From NCBI GenBank assembly GCA_032871835.1, contig CM065299.1, positions 1,178,001 through 1,242,000 of the forward strand: DNA of 64,000 nt, read 5' to 3'. The DNA is from Dipteronia dyeriana (taxonomy: Eukaryota > Streptophyta > Magnoliopsida > Sapindales > Sapindaceae). The position numbers were made by a program, and so were the translations under genes. The stretch's first letter is position 1. Each line of letters begins with the position of its first letter. Positions 62,950 to 64,000 of the stretch are shown here, piece by piece. The notes beneath the pieces are model-generated. The model saw nothing but the letters and a program-made list of their open reading frames with translations, did no database searches and was not told where the DNA came from.

Positions 62950-63537
62950 ATGGGTTACATATGTGATTTTTGTGGGGAACAAAGATCCATGGTGTATTGC
63001 CGGTCTGATGCAGCATGTTTATGTTTATCGTGTGATCGAAATGTACATTCAGCTAATGCCCTGTCGAAACGCCATTCAAGGACTCTTTTATGTGAAAGAT
63101 GTAATTCACAGCCGGCTTTAGTTAGATGTTCTGAAGAGAAAGTATCTTTGTGTCAGAATTGTGATTGGATCGGTCATGGAACCTCAACATCATCGGCATC
63201 AACACATAAGAAGCAAACGATCAATTGTTATTCTGGATGTCCGTCAGCTTCAGAACTTTCTTCAATTTGGTCATTTGTTTTAGATATTCAATCTGTTGGT
63301 GAATCTGCTTGTGAGCAGGAAATGGGTTTGATGAGCATCACTGATAACGGCATCAAGAATTCCTGGGGACCTAATGAAGATACAGTCAGTGTATCTGATG
63401 GTGTTGAGACCAGTAATATCCGTGATGTTGATAAGTCAAGTGCCTGGGTTGGGACTTCATCTATGCCTGGACTTGGCCCTGCTTCGCAAAACCTTGAACG
63501 ACCAACCGGATCAGCTACTAATGCGGTTGCGCCCAAG
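62950..63537 (+). CDS. CONSTANS-like double B-box zinc finger protein (COL9/COL10 group), first coding exon
   Basis: The exon encodes 196 residues and ends at AAG before GTAGAATC; later exons lie outside the window. Two B-boxes are visible. The first is at residues about 5-47 ([25 protein letters not shown]). The second is at about 48-90 ([25 protein letters not shown]). After them comes [21 protein letters not shown], which marks the Arabidopsis COL9-COL12 (BBX7-BBX10) group. The CCT domain expected at the C-terminus is not reached. Relatives are nuclear regulators of flowering time and light responses, acting through B-box and CCT protein contacts; COL9 represses CONSTANS in Arabidopsis. 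The ATG is the first in the transcript region that opens the conserved [11 protein letters not shown] start. Confidence 0.92.
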
Positions 63538-64000
63538 GTAGAATCTGATTTTGAAATGTGTATTATTTTGATGGTTCAATGAACTGCTTTGTAGGAAATT
63601 TCAATACCCAGCTATGGCAATGTTATAAACTGTTTACCATCTGGAGAAATGGGTTATTTTCATCAATTAGTTTAACATTCTAGTTTCCGTGTCTAGACAT
63701 AGAAGACAGGGTAAAGGTTTGACGATAAGTGCTTTGTCCTGATTCTTCTATCACTGCTAATTTGAAAATTTTAGCATCAAATATTGAATCGGTTTTTTTT
63801 TTTTTGAATGAAAAGGTATGGCAATCTCTCATCACTACCGGTTCTTAGATTGAACTATAATTCATCGGTTCTGAAATTTTCTGCCATTTGTTATATCATT
63901 TAGCTTAAAGTCACTATCATGGTGTCATATAGTCATTGGTAATATGTTTGCTGTGGTACAAAGGACCTATTTAGTAATTTATTTTGATGCAGTTTCTTGT
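63538..64000 (+). other. Intron of the B-box gene, running off the window
   Basis: T-rich sequence after the GT donor at 63538. A further coding exon is not recognisable before the window ends, although a short one cannot be excluded. Confidence 0.5.

Overview
This is a window of an AT-rich plant nuclear genome, most likely a eudicot. The evidence is spliced genes with GT..AG introns, Copia elements primed by initiator tRNA-Met, a MULE (Mutator-like transposon), and plant-specific families: CONSTANS-like B-box, DUF868, At3g27390-like membrane protein and GT47 exostosin-like. I cannot name the species from sequence alone. All exon models were built by hand from splice sites and reading-frame continuity.

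Layout. 1-4193: gene-poor. 4194-9378 (-): a tandem GT47 glycosyltransferase cluster in which only the middle copy (5484-7178, 456 aa) is intact. 9480-12820: a decayed MULE transposase gene with a GATCGAGC-T tract array beside it. It abuts GT47 copy 3 on one side and a dead DUF2431 (BMT5-like rRNA methyltransferase) exon on the other. 12825-39809: a two-gene block, DUF2431 on (-) followed by the At3g27390-like gene on (+), is present twice in tandem. In the first repeat the DUF2431 gene is whole (14748-15750) and the membrane protein gene is dead (18172-21200). In the second repeat the DUF2431 gene has lost its C-terminus to a frameshift (21752-22603) and the membrane protein gene is intact (36536-39809, 600 aa). 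The second repeat is split by a nested pair of Copia retrotransposons: an old outer element (25121-36091, minus) with a younger element (29337-35478, plus) inserted in its gag and flanked by a perfect AGAAC target duplication.

From 40 kb onward the window is mostly single-copy housekeeping genes. These are a DUF868 gene with a 3' frameshift (41077-41829), an SFT2-like Golgi transport protein (42724-44465, minus), a conserved 242-aa protein of unknown role (45509-47504), and a 16-exon KNL1/SPC105 kinetochore scaffold (48618-57726, 1436 aa). After a 4-kb gene-free stretch comes the first coding exon of a CONSTANS-like double B-box regulator (62950-63537), whose remaining exons lie outside the window.

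The genes do not form a pathway or operon. The window mainly shows plant genome dynamics: tandem duplication, complementary loss of duplicates, nested retrotransposition and a SINE-like insertion. I found no convincing tRNA, rRNA, CRISPR or prokaryotic-type system.
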